Position numbers and translations under genes: made by a program
Notes under the pieces: generated by a model
Seen by the model: only the letters and a program-made list of their open reading frames with translations
Told to the model about the DNA's origin: nothing
Databases searched by the model: none
Source of the DNA: Shimia sp. R10_1
Lineage (GTDB): Bacteria > Pseudomonadota > Alphaproteobacteria > Rhodobacterales > Rhodobacteraceae
Assembly: GCF_017744095.1 (NCBI RefSeq)
Contig: NZ_JAGHQX010000002.1
Location: 456,282 to 520,281, forward strand
Reading direction: 5' to 3'
Length of the DNA: 64,000 nt
In this document: positions 1 to 8,503 of the stretch, one piece after another
How the letters are laid out: every line of letters starts with the position of its first letter
Position numbering within the stretch: the stretch's first letter is position 1

Positions 1-984
1 ATTCTGCTCGCCAACCTTGGCACCCCTGACGATTATAGTTACTGGCCGATGCGTCGGTATTTGAACGAATTTCTCTCCGACAAACGTGTGATCGATTACC
101 CAGCATGGAAATGGCAACCCATTCTGCAGCTCATCATTCTCACCAAACGTCCGTTCTCAAGCGGCGAAGCTTACGAATCGATTTGGGACAAAGAGCGCGG
201 CGAAAGCCCACTGATGGTGATCACCAAGGAGCAGACCGCCAAAATTGCGGAGACTATGAAAGACCGCCATGGCGAGGACGTGATGGTGGATTTCTGTATG
301 CGCTACGGCAATCCCTCAACGATTTCAAAAGTACGCGAGATGGTGGCCGCAGGCTGCGAGCGCATTCTGTTCTTCCCACTCTATCCCCAATACGCGGGCG
401 CAACGACTGCCACGGCAAACGATCAGTTCTTCCGCGCGCTGATGAAAGAAAAATGGCAGCCCGCGGCGCGCACGGTCTCCGCCTATTTTGAACACCCAGC
501 CTATATTGAAGCCTTGGCACAATCGGTCGAAAAAGCCTACGCGGCTCAAGACAAACGACCAGAGTTGCTGGTTGTGTCATATCACGGCATGCCAAAGCGC
601 TACTTGCAGGAGGGGGATCCCTACCATTGCCAATGCCAAAAAACCACGCGTCTGCTGAAAGAGCGTCTTGGCTGGCAGGACACTGATTTGCGGACCACTT
701 TCCAATCACAGTTTGGCCCAGAGGATTGGTTGCGCCCCTACACGGTCGAAGAAGTTGCGCGTATCGCCAAGGAAGAAGGCAAGAAAAGCATCGCCGTGAT
801 TGCGCCAGCTTTCTCTGCTGACTGCATCGAAACGCTGGAAGAGATCAATGAAGAGATCAAAGAAAGCTTCGAGCACGCAGGGGGCGAAGAGTTTCTCTAT
901 ATTCCGTGCCTGAACTCGGATGCCGGCCACATCAACGCGCTGTGCGAGATCATCGACGAAAACCTAGGTGGTTGGGTGCGATAG
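1..984 (+). CDS. hemH: Ferrochelatase, 5' end outside window
   Basis: Inserts ferrous iron into protoporphyrin IX, the last step of protoheme synthesis, at the cytoplasmic face of the inner membrane. The frame is open from base 1 (ILLANLGTPDD..., the start of the family's first strand), so only about ten N-terminal residues are missing and about 327 are visible. The metal-binding histidine lies in VSYHGMP and the conserved glutamate in SADCIETLEE, both in the expected order. A two-arm hairpin terminator follows at 1067-1096, so the gene appears to end its transcription unit. Identification is from family motifs and is firm. Confidence 0.96.
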   Translation: MLLANLGTPDDYSYWPMRRYLNEFLSDKRVIDYPAWKWQPILQLIILTKRPFSSGEAYESIWDKERGESPLMVITKEQTAKIAETMKDRHGEDVMVDFCMRYGNPSTISKVREMVAAGCERILFFPLYPQYAGATTATANDQFFRALMKEKWQPAARTVSAYFEHPAYIEALAQSVEKAYAAQDKRPELLVVSYHGMPKRYLQEGDPYHCQCQKTTRLLKERLGWQDTDLRTTFQSQFGPEDWLRPYTVEEVARIAKEEGKKSIAVIAPAFSADCIETLEEINEEIKESFEHAGGEEFLYIPCLNSDAGHINALCEIIDENLGGWVR

Positions 985-1023
985 CACCCAATTGCGGACT
1001 AACCGATCTGCGCCAGATTCAGC

Positions 1024-1050
1024 CCCTGATCCAAATTTTGCGGATCAGGG
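1024..1050. other. Inverted repeat after hemH
   Basis: A perfect 9-bp inverted repeat (CCCTGATCC / GGATCAGGG) with a 9-nt spacer lies 40 nt after the hemH stop. It has no T-run of its own and precedes the stronger hairpin at 1067-1096. It may stabilise the hemH 3' end. Confidence 0.5.
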
Positions 1051-1066
1051 ACCTCAAATTCCAAAG

Positions 1067-1096
1067 AAAAAGGCGGGGCCAAAACCCCGCCTTTTT
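1067..1096. terminator. Bidirectional intrinsic terminator, hemH / small membrane peptide
   Basis: A perfect stem AAAAAGGCGGGG / CCCCGCCTTTTT with a six-base loop, A-rich on one flank and T-rich on the other, so it can end transcription from both sides. It sits between the converging hemH and the small gene at 1120-1305. Confidence 0.85.
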
Positions 1097-1119
1097 CAAT
1101 TTCGACAAGCTTAAAAAGC

Positions 1120-1305
1120 TTAGCTGCCAGCAGCTACAGCTGCAGCAACAACTGCGAGCAGAAGCAGTGGAACCCAAACGCCAGTGCCGGAACCGTTTGC
1201 GACTTCTTCAATCACAACAGGCTCAACAACTGGGTCGGCCAGGCCGCCAGCCATTGCGGTGGTTGCAGCAGCAGTCAGAGCAGCAGCGATAACGAGTTTT
1301 TTCAT
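1120..1305 (-). CDS. Small Ala/Val-rich secreted or membrane peptide, 61 aa
   Basis: No family recognised. The start at 1305 is chosen because a strong GGAGG site lies just upstream and the protein then opens with a typical signal peptide (MKKLVIAAALTAAATTAMA, likely cut after AMA). The mature part is about 42 residues: a short acidic stretch (DPVVEPVVIEEV), a GSGTG turn, then a C-terminal hydrophobic segment (VPLLLLAVVAAAVAAG) that could be one membrane helix. It converges on hemH and shares its terminator. An inverted repeat at 1362-1378 lies in its promoter region. Its place beside ferrochelatase may be chance. Real gene judged likely from ribosome site, signal peptide and terminator together. 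Confidence 0.75.
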   Translation of the reverse strand: MKKLVIAAALTAAATTAMAGGLADPVVEPVVIEEVANGSGTGVWVPLLLLAVVAAAVAAGS

Positions 1306-1361
1306 AGTATCCTCCAGAATTCGCGTGTCACCAATAGGAATGGGCGATGACAAGCACCCAA

Positions 1362-1378
1362 GACTTACCTCGTAAGTC
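1362..1378. promoter_or_regulatory. Inverted repeat upstream of small peptide gene
   Basis: A perfect 7-bp inverted repeat (GACTTAC / GTAAGTC) with a 3-nt spacer, 57 nt before the start of the 61-aa gene. The size and position fit a dimeric regulator's site, though a small RNA hairpin is equally possible. Confidence 0.4.
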
Positions 1379-1451
1379 ACCTCTAAACAGTAATTTTTCC
1401 GAATTGCAAACCGAAGATTACCTTAGACGCGACTCCTTCGAGCAAATGTCG

Positions 1452-2048
1452 TCAAATTAGCAACACCTGCGTTCCCACTTTCGTCAATGAAAACAGCTCC
1501 GCGATGTGCTCGTTGTAAAGACCGATACAACCATTGGACGATCTACGCCCAATTTTACGAGTGTCGTGGGTTCCGTGAATGCGATAATAGGTCCAACTCA
1601 AATAAAGCGCATGAGTCCCCAAGGGGTTATCTGGGCCAGGGCCCACAAAATCGGGCCATTCAGGATTGCGTTTTTTCATCGAGGGCGTCGGACGCCAGCT
1701 CGGTCCCTCGACTTTGCGCACAACTTTGGTACGCCCAAGGCGCGTCAACTCTTCGCTCAGAGGAACGGACGTGGGGTATAGCTTGTAGGTCGATTCGTCT
1801 TCTGACCAATAATGCAGCGCACGGGAGGTCACATCGACCAGCACTGCCCCATTGTTCAAATTGTCAAAGTAAGGCCGCCAATCCAAAGAGCGGAAGCTCG
1901 AGATATTGCGGACCACACGTTCATCGAGGTCGCGCTCTACCTCGGTTGTACTATCTTCGGTTTGCGCAAGTGCCGGGGTACTCAGAAACGCGGCGCTGCC
2001 TGCCAAAAACGTTCGCCGACCAAATTTATTCGACCGCTCTACAGTCAT
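1452..2048 (-). CDS. L,D-transpeptidase (YkuD domain), exported
   Basis: Would cross-link peptidoglycan stems (3-3 bonds) or attach proteins to peptidoglycan in the periplasm. The start at 2048 has GGAG seven bases upstream and gives a twin-arginine-like signal (GRRTFLAGSAAFLSTPALA); a longer open frame to 2123 has no such site. The catalytic block HGTHDTRKIG ... SSNGCIGLYN carries the His and Cys of the YkuD family near the C-terminus. 198 aa, compact for the family. It is divergent from a CAP-domain lipoprotein, and a second YkuD gene lies beyond that. Confidence 0.9.
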   Translation of the reverse strand: MTVERSNKFGRRTFLAGSAAFLSTPALAQTEDSTTEVERDLDERVVRNISSFRSLDWRPYFDNLNNGAVLVDVTSRALHYWSEDESTYKLYPTSVPLSEELTRLGRTKVVRKVEGPSWRPTPSMKKRNPEWPDFVGPGPDNPLGTHALYLSWTYYRIHGTHDTRKIGRRSSNGCIGLYNEHIAELFSLTKVGTQVLLI

Positions 2049-2217
2049 TATTTTTCTCCAGAAACCAATCTCACGGGCCTGTGAGATCATATGGCTGTAA
2101 TGCCGCAGTCGCAAATCAATCAATCGTCAGGGTAGCAATGTCACGCCTATGTGGGTTTTCATGGACACGCTGTGCGGTTAGGAGTGCCGCAATTAACTAG
2201 GTGGGACAGAGATTAAG

Positions 2218-2784
2218 ATGCGCGTTATTGCTCTTTTGCTGGCAGCAGCGGTGGGATTGGCCGCTTGCGGAACAAGTGGCGGCGGAAGCGCCAAACAGTA
2301 CAGAATCGATTCGGGCAACACGTCTCGTGTGCAATTCAGGGTCCTGGACTCAGTGAATGCGCTACGTCAGGCCTCCGGTGCGCCAGCAGTTACACTTAAC
2401 GCCCAGCTGAATGCAGCCGCGGCAACCCATGCGCGCGATATGTCCCGACAAAACCGGCCATGGCACTTTGGCTCTGATGGCTCTTCCCCTCTCGATCGCG
2501 TCGCACGCGTCGGCTACCCGGGCACGCTAAGCGGTGAAACCATCAGCGAGAGCTATGAATCCGAAGTGGAGACCCTCGCAGCATGGATGGAGCAGGACGA
2601 TACACGTTCGGTCATCTTGGACCGTGCGGCTCGCGATATGGGATTTGCCTGGTTTCAGGAAGACAACGGAAAAATCTGGTGGACGCTTGTGATGGGTGAA
2701 CCCACCACAGCTCAGTTTACCACGGTCGCTGACACGCAGACCTCCGAAGCAAGCGACACGAACCCCTTCTCATCGATAAATTGA
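2218..2784 (+). CDS. CAP/SCP-domain lipoprotein
   Basis: A secreted CAP (SCP/PR1-like) domain protein of 188 aa. Residues 1-16 form a lipoprotein signal ending in the lipobox LAAC, so the mature protein should be lipid-anchored. The CAP signatures are visible: LNAQLNAAAATHARDM (first conserved His), HFGSDGSSPLDRV, GETISESY and ARDMGFAWFQ. The bacterial role is unsettled; neighbouring L,D-transpeptidases suggest cell-envelope upkeep. The last 15 bases overlap the end of the converging gene at 2770-3264. Confidence 0.88.
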   Translation: MRVIALLLAAAVGLAACGTSGGGSAKQYRIDSGNTSRVQFRVLDSVNALRQASGAPAVTLNAQLNAAAATHARDMSRQNRPWHFGSDGSSPLDRVARVGYPGTLSGETISESYESEVETLAAWMEQDDTRSVILDRAARDMGFAWFQEDNGKIWWTLVMGEPTTAQFTTVADTQTSEASDTNPFSSIN

Positions 2785-3264
2785 GACCGGAGTTCCGGTT
2801 CTCACCATCGCGTAGACATCACGCATTTCAGCATCGGTCACCGCAACGCATCCAGCGGTCCAGTCTTCGACACCGTTCTGGAAGGCTTTCGGGCGGCCAT
2901 GAATGAAAATATCACCGCCCGGCGATTTGCCGATGGACGCGGCATATGCACGGTCGGCTGCGTTGGGGTATGAGATGCCAAGCGAAAGATAGAAGCGGCT
3001 GTTGGGGTTGCGACGGTCAATGTAATAGTCGCCTTCAGGCGTCCGCCCGTCACCTTCGATCTGCTTGTGTCCGGTCGGTGAGAACCCGAGCCCAACCTCA
3101 TAAGCCTGTAGCACCTGATCATGATGCATCAGATACATCCGGCGGCTTTCTTTATAAATCAAAACCCGCGTCACTTCTGGACCCGTATAGGTTTTGAATT
3201 TCTCGGCGCAGCCTGCCAGTCCGAATGCCAAAACAGCAATCATCAATGCGGAGATCCAACGCAT
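2770..3264 (-). CDS. L,D-transpeptidase family lipoprotein (YkuD)
   Basis: Second YkuD-domain protein in 2 kb, 164 aa. It starts with a lipoprotein signal (lipobox LAGC, cysteine near residue 19) behind a GAGGAAC ribosome site. The catalytic block is IHGRPKA ... TAGCVAVTDAEM, with His and Cys in place. The domain begins almost at once after the anchor, so it is a minimal enzyme that should act close to a membrane. It overlaps the converging CAP gene by 15 bases, so the two messages can pair at their 3' ends. Confidence 0.88.
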   Translation of the reverse strand: MRWISALMIAVLAFGLAGCAEKFKTYTGPEVTRVLIYKESRRMYLMHHDQVLQAYEVGLGFSPTGHKQIEGDGRTPEGDYYIDRRNPNSRFYLSLGISYPNAADRAYAASIGKSPGGDIFIHGRPKAFQNGVEDWTAGCVAVTDAEMRDVYAMVRTGTPVSIYR

Positions 3265-3355
3265 TAACCAGTTCCTCTTTATATGTCTTCACTGCCTCTG
3301 AGCGTTTCTTAGCAGACCGGCTAGCCTTATGCCGCTCACGCCTGCGTGATACGCT

Positions 3356-4570
3356 TTATTTCCGAACAAATCTTGAAGCCAATTCCACGTGGGAAGACCA
3401 GCGAAATTGATCAACTGTTTGCACCCACTCAAGCGTATATCCCGCGTGCACCAGCACCGCGGCATCACGTGCAAATGTCACCGGGTTGCAGGAAACATAA
3501 GCGATTTCAGAGATTTGTGACTTGGCGAGTTCCGCCACCTGCGCCTCAGCTCCGGCGCGTGGAGGGTCAATGACTGCAAAGTCATAGCGCAAATCCTCAG
3601 CGATCACCGGATTGCGGAACAGATCGCGGGTCTCTGCTGTCACTTTTTTCAGCCCTTTGGCCATGCGCCATCCGACGTCCATGGCTTTGACCATGGATTT
3701 CTCACCTTCGATGCCATGCATCCTGTAGCTTTCTGCCAGCGGCAGGGTGAAGGTGCCACTGCCTGCAAACAGATCAATCCCAGTATCCCCCTGCGTGATG
3801 GCTGCGCGTACAGCGGACAGCAAAGCCTCCTCGCCCTCTTTGGTGGCTTGCAAGAATGCACCGGGAGGCGGAATAACCTGCGCCGTTCCAAAGGTTTGGT
3901 AAGGTGCAAACCGGGTCGCGATGACTTCGCCATCCCAGCTCAGACGGGCCAGTTTATGGCGCTCAGCCTCTTGGGCCATACGCGCGAGCAGTTGGCCATC
4001 CAGCGGCTTGCCGCCTTTCACAGACAGATCAAGCCCCGCGTCTGACAGGGTAACCGTAGCACTGAGTTCGCCTTTGCGCGATCCAGCGATTTGGGACAAA
4101 GCGCCCACAATGTCCAAGGCGGGCATCAGATCTGGGTGCAGAAGCTGGCAGTCGCTGATGTCGGCGATCACATCCGAGGCGCGGGCATGAAAGCCAACAA
4201 GCGCGCCTTTTTTGGTGCGGCGAGCTGAGATCACCGCGCGGCGGCGCGATCTGGCGGGGGAGGTCACGATCGGGCGTAAGTCAGTTTCCAAACCCTGCGC
4301 AGCCAACGCCTGACGCACCACATCGACTTTCCAATCGGCGACAAATTCATCCGCTGCGTGCTGCAACTGGCAGCCACCACAGGTCTTGAAATGCCGACAC
4401 GGTGCCTTCACCCGCTGATCTGACGGAGTCAAAACACGCATATTTTTCAGTCGGTTGCCCTCAATCTCCCCTTCGACGGTTTCACCGGGCAGGGTAAGCG
4501 GGGCAAAGATTGGACCCTCGGCAATTCCATCGCCGTGCAGGCCCAGTCGCTGGATGTCGATCTGGCTCAT
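3356..4570 (-). CDS. RlmD/TrmA-type rRNA m5U methyltransferase
   Basis: SAM-dependent RNA methyltransferase of the RlmCD/TrmA class, likely making 5-methyluridine in 23S rRNA. In order: a short N-terminal TRAM-like part, an iron-sulfur motif CRHFKTCGGCQLQH, the SAM-binding DLFAGSGTFTLPLAE, DPPRAG, and the catalytic cysteine in YVSCNPVTFARD. 404 aa. The start at 4570 (MSQIDIQRLG) is chosen because an AGGGGGAC site lies just upstream; a longer frame runs to 4606. That site is folded into a 9-bp hairpin (4571-4596). It follows the ABC exporter with a 39-nt gap and is probably co-transcribed. RlmD versus another paralogue cannot be settled here. Confidence 0.9.
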   Translation of the reverse strand: MSQIDIQRLGLHGDGIAEGPIFAPLTLPGETVEGEIEGNRLKNMRVLTPSDQRVKAPCRHFKTCGGCQLQHAADEFVADWKVDVVRQALAAQGLETDLRPIVTSPARSRRRAVISARRTKKGALVGFHARASDVIADISDCQLLHPDLMPALDIVGALSQIAGSRKGELSATVTLSDAGLDLSVKGGKPLDGQLLARMAQEAERHKLARLSWDGEVIATRFAPYQTFGTAQVIPPPGAFLQATKEGEEALLSAVRAAITQGDTGIDLFAGSGTFTLPLAESYRMHGIEGEKSMVKAMDVGWRMAKGLKKVTAETRDLFRNPVIAEDLRYDFAVIDPPRAGAEAQVAELAKSQISEIAYVSCNPVTFARDAAVLVHAGYTLEWVQTVDQFRWSSHVELASRFVRK

Positions 4571-4596
4571 GCCTGTCCCCCTAACGAGGGACAGGC
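4571..4596 (-). promoter_or_regulatory. Hairpin masking the ribosome site of the rRNA methyltransferase
   Basis: A perfect 9-bp inverted repeat (GCCTGTCCC / GGGACAGGC) with an 8-nt loop directly abuts the ATG at 4568-4570. On the minus strand its 3' arm contains most of the Shine-Dalgarno sequence of the methyltransferase. It begins 13 nt after the stop of the upstream ABC gene. Confidence 0.6.
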
Positions 4597-4609
4597 GCGA
4601 GGTCAAATG

Positions 4610-6451
4610 TTACTCAGCCGCCTCATCGGCATTGAGAAAGCCGCCGGACTGACGCGCCCAGAAACCGGCATAAAGACCATTCTGCGCGAGAAGCTCTGCA
4701 TGGCTGCCCTGCTCTACGATACGGCCTTGATCCATAACCAAAATTCGATCCATCTCGGCAATCGTGGACAGGCGGTGCGCGATGGCGATCACGGTTTTGC
4801 CCGCCATCATACCGTACAACGTGCGTTGAATGGCGGCCTCGACCTCACTGTCCAGAGCGCTGGTCGCTTCGTCCAAGAGCAGAATCGGCGCGTCCTTCAG
4901 GATCACCCGAGCCAGCGTGATCCGCTGACGCTGACCGCCGGAGAGTTTCACGCCACGCTCGCCCACATGAGCATCATAGCCTTTACGCCCCTCCGGATCC
5001 TCCAAATCCAGAATAAAATCATGGGCTTCGGCTTTTTTGGCGGCGGCGATCATCTCCGCCTCAGAGGCATTAGGACGACCGTATAACAGGTTGTCCCGAA
5101 CAGACCGGTGCAGCAGCGAACTGTCCTGTTGCACCATACCGATGGCATCGCGCAGGCTGTTTTGCGTGACCTTGGAGATGTCCTGACCGTCGATCAAGAT
5201 CCGACCGCTTTCCGCATCATAGAACCGTAGAAGAAGCTTCACCAAAGTCGATTTGCCCGCACCCGAACGGCCAATCAGGCCAACCTTTTCGCCCGGCGCA
5301 ATGGACAGGGCGATCTGATCCAGCCCACCAGAGCCGCGACCGTAGTGGTGCGAAAGATGATCAATCTCGATCTGCCCTTGGCCAAAATCAAGCGAAGGTG
5401 CTGACTTTTCATCTACCAAATCAATGGGTTGGGCAATTGTCTCCATACCTTCAGCCACCACACCAAGTTGGCGGAAAAACGAGGTGAGCGCCCACATGAT
5501 CCAGCCGGTCATCGCATTCAGGCGCAGGCTGAGCGCGGTGGCGGCGGCAACCGCCCCAACCGAAGCTTGTCCCAAAGACCAGAGCCAGATCGCCCAGCCG
5601 ACAACGCTGACGATCAGCACACCATTGAGCACCACCAGCGCCACGTCCATGATGGTGAAAATCCGCATCTCCGCCTGAAAGGTTTCCCGTGAATATTCAA
5701 TGGCTTCCTTGGCATATTCCAGCTCGCGCTGATTGTGGGCAAAAAGCTTGACCGAGTGGATGTTAGTATAAGCATCCACCACGCGGCCAGTGACTTTGGA
5801 GCGCGCATCAGAGGCGGCCTGAGAGGCCGGACCGACCCGTTTGACTGTCCATTTCACAAGGAAGCCATAGAGCACCAGCCAGCCGAGCATGGGCAGCACC
5901 AGACGGGGGTCTGCCTCGGCCAAAAGGATAGCAGCACCAATGACATAGGCGATGGAGAAGGTGATGGCATCAAAGACCTGAAACACCGCCTCGCCGGCGG
6001 CGGGTGGGGTCTGCATAATGCGGTTCGCGATGCGGCCGGCGAAGTCATTTTCAAACCAGCCAACCGATTGACGCAAAACATGTTTATGGGCCCGCCAGCG
6101 GATCAGTGTGCCAAAATTGGGCAGCACCGTGTTGTTCAACAACAGCACATCCAGCGCCTGAAGCGCGGGGCGCAGGAACAAAACGAAGAGCACCACGATG
6201 ATAAACTCGGTGCCATGTTCAGCCCAAACGGTGGACGGATCGCCGGTCAGAAGGTCCACGACACGGCCCATATAGGCGATCAGACCGACCTCCACCGCCG
6301 CCACAATGATGGACATTATCGTCGCAAAAACAAAGACTTGGCGGAATGGTTGCGCATAGTCGCGCAGGAAGGGCCAAAGCTTGGTCGGCGGCGCGTCTAC
6401 TTCATCGTAGTCGCAATAGGGGTCAACGAGAGTCTCGAAAAACTTGAACAT
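4610..6451 (-). CDS. ABC exporter, fused permease and ATPase (MsbA-like)
   Basis: Half-transporter of the type-IV exporter fold, 613 aa, expected to work as a homodimer in the inner membrane. An N-terminal domain of about six membrane segments (residues 40-330) precedes a nucleotide-binding domain with Walker A GRSGAGKST, signature LSGGQRQR and Walker B ILLLDEATSALD. The substrate cannot be told; lipids or drugs are usual for this subfamily. The start at 6451 (MFKFFETL) matches the usual opening of the family, although the ribosome site is weak. Three tandem 11-bp repeats lie about 200 bp upstream. The rRNA methyltransferase follows in the same direction. Confidence 0.92.
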   Translation of the reverse strand: MFKFFETLVDPYCDYDEVDAPPTKLWPFLRDYAQPFRQVFVFATIMSIIVAAVEVGLIAYMGRVVDLLTGDPSTVWAEHGTEFIIVVLFVLFLRPALQALDVLLLNNTVLPNFGTLIRWRAHKHVLRQSVGWFENDFAGRIANRIMQTPPAAGEAVFQVFDAITFSIAYVIGAAILLAEADPRLVLPMLGWLVLYGFLVKWTVKRVGPASQAASDARSKVTGRVVDAYTNIHSVKLFAHNQRELEYAKEAIEYSRETFQAEMRIFTIMDVALVVLNGVLIVSVVGWAIWLWSLGQASVGAVAAATALSLRLNAMTGWIMWALTSFFRQLGVVAEGMETIAQPIDLVDEKSAPSLDFGQGQIEIDHLSHHYGRGSGGLDQIALSIAPGEKVGLIGRSGAGKSTLVKLLLRFYDAESGRILIDGQDISKVTQNSLRDAIGMVQQDSSLLHRSVRDNLLYGRPNASEAEMIAAAKKAEAHDFILDLEDPEGRKGYDAHVGERGVKLSGGQRQRITLARVILKDAPILLLDEATSALDSEVEAAIQRTLYGMMAGKTVIAIAHRLSTIAEMDRILVMDQGRIVEQGSHAELLAQNGLYAGFWARQSGGFLNADEAAE

Positions 6452-6647
6452 GAGAAAGCCTGAAAAACAGATAGGAAAAATAAGTGCATAGATGAAATGA
6501 CATGCCAAACCTGGCCGTCATTGCGGTCAGATTGGCTTATGAAAACCAGATCCCACGATACATCCTGCACTCCTTCTCATGGTTGAGTGCGGCGATGCTG
6601 CGCGAGCGTTGCGCCAAAGTCAACCGGCATTAACCAAGTTTTTGCAA

Positions 6648-6680
6648 CGTCGGTATTGCGTCGGTATCCCAACGGTATCG
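6648..6680. promoter_or_regulatory. Three tandem 11-bp repeats upstream of the ABC exporter
   Basis: Three head-to-tail 11-mers sharing CGGTAT (CGTCGGTATTG, CGTCGGTATCC, CAACGGTATCG) lie in the 289-bp gap between the CCA gene and the exporter. The 11-bp period puts each copy on the same face of the helix, as expected for a protein that binds cooperatively. Confidence 0.5.
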
Positions 6681-6740
6681 CGGAGGTGGATTTTTTGTGG
6701 CGGCGCCAAAGGTAAGCACAAGGTGCGCTGGTGTTGCGGA

Positions 6741-7898
6741 TCAGTCCAAACTGCCAAGCAAATCCGCCTTGGTGAGCGTGAACTGCGAATCGATCCAGCG
6801 CGTCTCGAGCTGTTTGAGCGTCTGGCCGAGTGCGGCGCCCTGAAATCGGCCGATCAGATCGGAAGGGCGGATCGGGCACTCTGCCTCTGCCCCGGCCACA
6901 ACAGCGTCGAGCGCATCTGGCATGAGTGGCATTTCCAGCAGAGCGGCGCGTAAAAGCACGATCGAACGGCCCAAATCAGCACCATGGTGATAGCCCAGCG
7001 CATTGGGGCTTTCTGTGCTTTCCACGCCGTTGCGCAAGGTTTCGAGCTGACGCGCGCTTTTCTTGGAGAGGCGCAACGCGTCCACGACCTGTTGCCCACC
7101 CAAGGCCGCGAGGCGGCGCATGGGATCGGGGGACAGGCCCGCCAGAGCTTCCAGATGAACAAGCGGCGCAAGGGCACGATCATCGGAACCTTCGATCACA
7201 GCGGTGAGCGCACCAGTGCTGCGCATCGCCGCCACCGCGGGGGCCGGATCTGGCGCGCCCATAAGTTTCACCATCTCTGTGCCGATGCGCTCTTTGGACA
7301 GGCTGGCAATGCCCTCGATATTGGCAGCGATGGCGGCGAGCGCTTCTGGGTCCATGCCCTCGTCCGGGTCGCCGTAGTAAGCGTGAAAGCGGAAGTAGCG
7401 CAGGATGCGCAGGTAATCTTCGCGGATGCGCTCTTCGGCCACGTCGATAAACCGCAGACGGCGGGCCTCAAGATCCGCAAGACCGCCAAGTGGATCAACC
7501 ACGGTGCCATCGGAGCGGGCATAAAGCGCATTCATGGTGAAGTCGCGGCGGTGGGCGTCATCCTCCACGTGATCGGAGAAGGCCACCACAGCGCGGCGGC
7601 CGTCGGTTTCCACATCGCGCCGGAAGGTGGTGATTTCATGGGGGATGCCACCCGACACCACGGTGATGGTGCCATGTTCGATCCCTGTGGGGATCGCCTT
7701 GAGCCCGGCGGCCTTGGCCAGCGCAATGACCTGCTCTGGTCGGGCGTCGGTGGAGATGTCGATGTCGTTCACCGGCGCGCCCAAAAGCGCGTTTCGTACA
7801 CAGCCGCCCACAAAGAGCGCCTGATGATTATCAGTCTCTAACATAGCGCAAACCGCCTGTGTGGCGAGTGCTGTGAGCCAATCCCCCGTGACTTTCAT
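6741..7898 (-). CDS. CCA tRNA nucleotidyltransferase
   Basis: Adds or repairs the 3' CCA of tRNAs. Class II nucleotidyltransferase of the poly(A)-polymerase/CCA superfamily, 385 aa: the head motif GGCVRNALLG followed by the metal-binding DIDIS, then RRDFTMNALY, DPLGGLADL and the helical neck IREDYLRILRYFRF. The gene starts inside the last four bases of the upstream NUDIX gene (ATGA overlap), so translation is probably coupled. CoA pyrophosphatase plus CCA enzyme is a common pairing in alphaproteobacteria. Confidence 0.95.
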   Translation of the reverse strand: MKVTGDWLTALATQAVCAMLETDNHQALFVGGCVRNALLGAPVNDIDISTDARPEQVIALAKAAGLKAIPTGIEHGTITVVSGGIPHEITTFRRDVETDGRRAVVAFSDHVEDDAHRRDFTMNALYARSDGTVVDPLGGLADLEARRLRFIDVAEERIREDYLRILRYFRFHAYYGDPDEGMDPEALAAIAANIEGIASLSKERIGTEMVKLMGAPDPAPAVAAMRSTGALTAVIEGSDDRALAPLVHLEALAGLSPDPMRRLAALGGQQVVDALRLSKKSARQLETLRNGVESTESPNALGYHHGADLGRSIVLLRAALLEMPLMPDALDAVVAGAEAECPIRPSDLIGRFQGAALGQTLKQLETRWIDSQFTLTKADLLGSLD

Positions 7899-8503
7899 AG
7901 GCGCTCCACCCGGTCTGCCAAGCCACGCAGAATGCGCGCGGTTGCGCCCCAGATGTAATAGGGACCAAAAGGAACAGTAAAGTAGTGGCGGCGCTTGCCC
8001 TGCCAGCGGCGGGACTGCACCGAAAACCGCGCCGGATCGGTGACATGGGCCAGCGGCACAGAGAAGACTTCCTCTACTTCGCCGGGCTCTGGGATCACCT
8101 CAAAAGCGTCTCTAACATGGCCCAAAACCGGTGTGACTGAGAAGCTTGTCACAGTTTCATGGGTGGGCAGCGTGCCGAGCACCTCGACGTTTTCAGGTGG
8201 CAGACCGATCTCTTCGCGCGCCTCTCGCAATGCAGCGGCAATCACATCCGCGTCGGATTCATCCTGTTTGCCGCCGGGAAAGGCGATCTGGCCCGGATGA
8301 TGTTTGAGATGGCTCGCGCGTTTGGTGAGGATGACATGAGGAATGCCGGATTTGATCTCGATCGGGACCAGCACGCCGGCGGGGCGCAGCTTACGGCCCT
8401 TGGGCAAGATCACATCAGGATTGAGATCAAAATCAGAAGAGGCCGCGCTGTCCAGCGACAGCGCGGCCCGAACGTGTTCGAGTGGATCAGGCGCCAGCAG
8501 CAT
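7895..8503 (-). CDS. CoA pyrophosphatase (NUDIX)
   Basis: NUDIX hydrolase of the NudL/CoA-diphosphatase group (202 aa), which splits CoA to phosphopantetheine and ADP. Both signatures are present: the CoA-specific block LTKRASHLKHHPGQIAFPGG and the NUDIX box from GGKQDE through REAREEIGL. It overlaps hslO upstream by 17 bases and the CCA gene downstream by 4, so hslO, this gene and the CCA gene form one unit. Confidence 0.93.
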   Translation of the reverse strand: MLLAPDPLEHVRAALSLDSAASSDFDLNPDVILPKGRKLRPAGVLVPIEIKSGIPHVILTKRASHLKHHPGQIAFPGGKQDESDADVIAAALREAREEIGLPPENVEVLGTLPTHETVTSFSVTPVLGHVRDAFEVIPEPGEVEEVFSVPLAHVTDPARFSVQSRRWQGKRRHYFTVPFGPYYIWGATARILRGLADRVERL

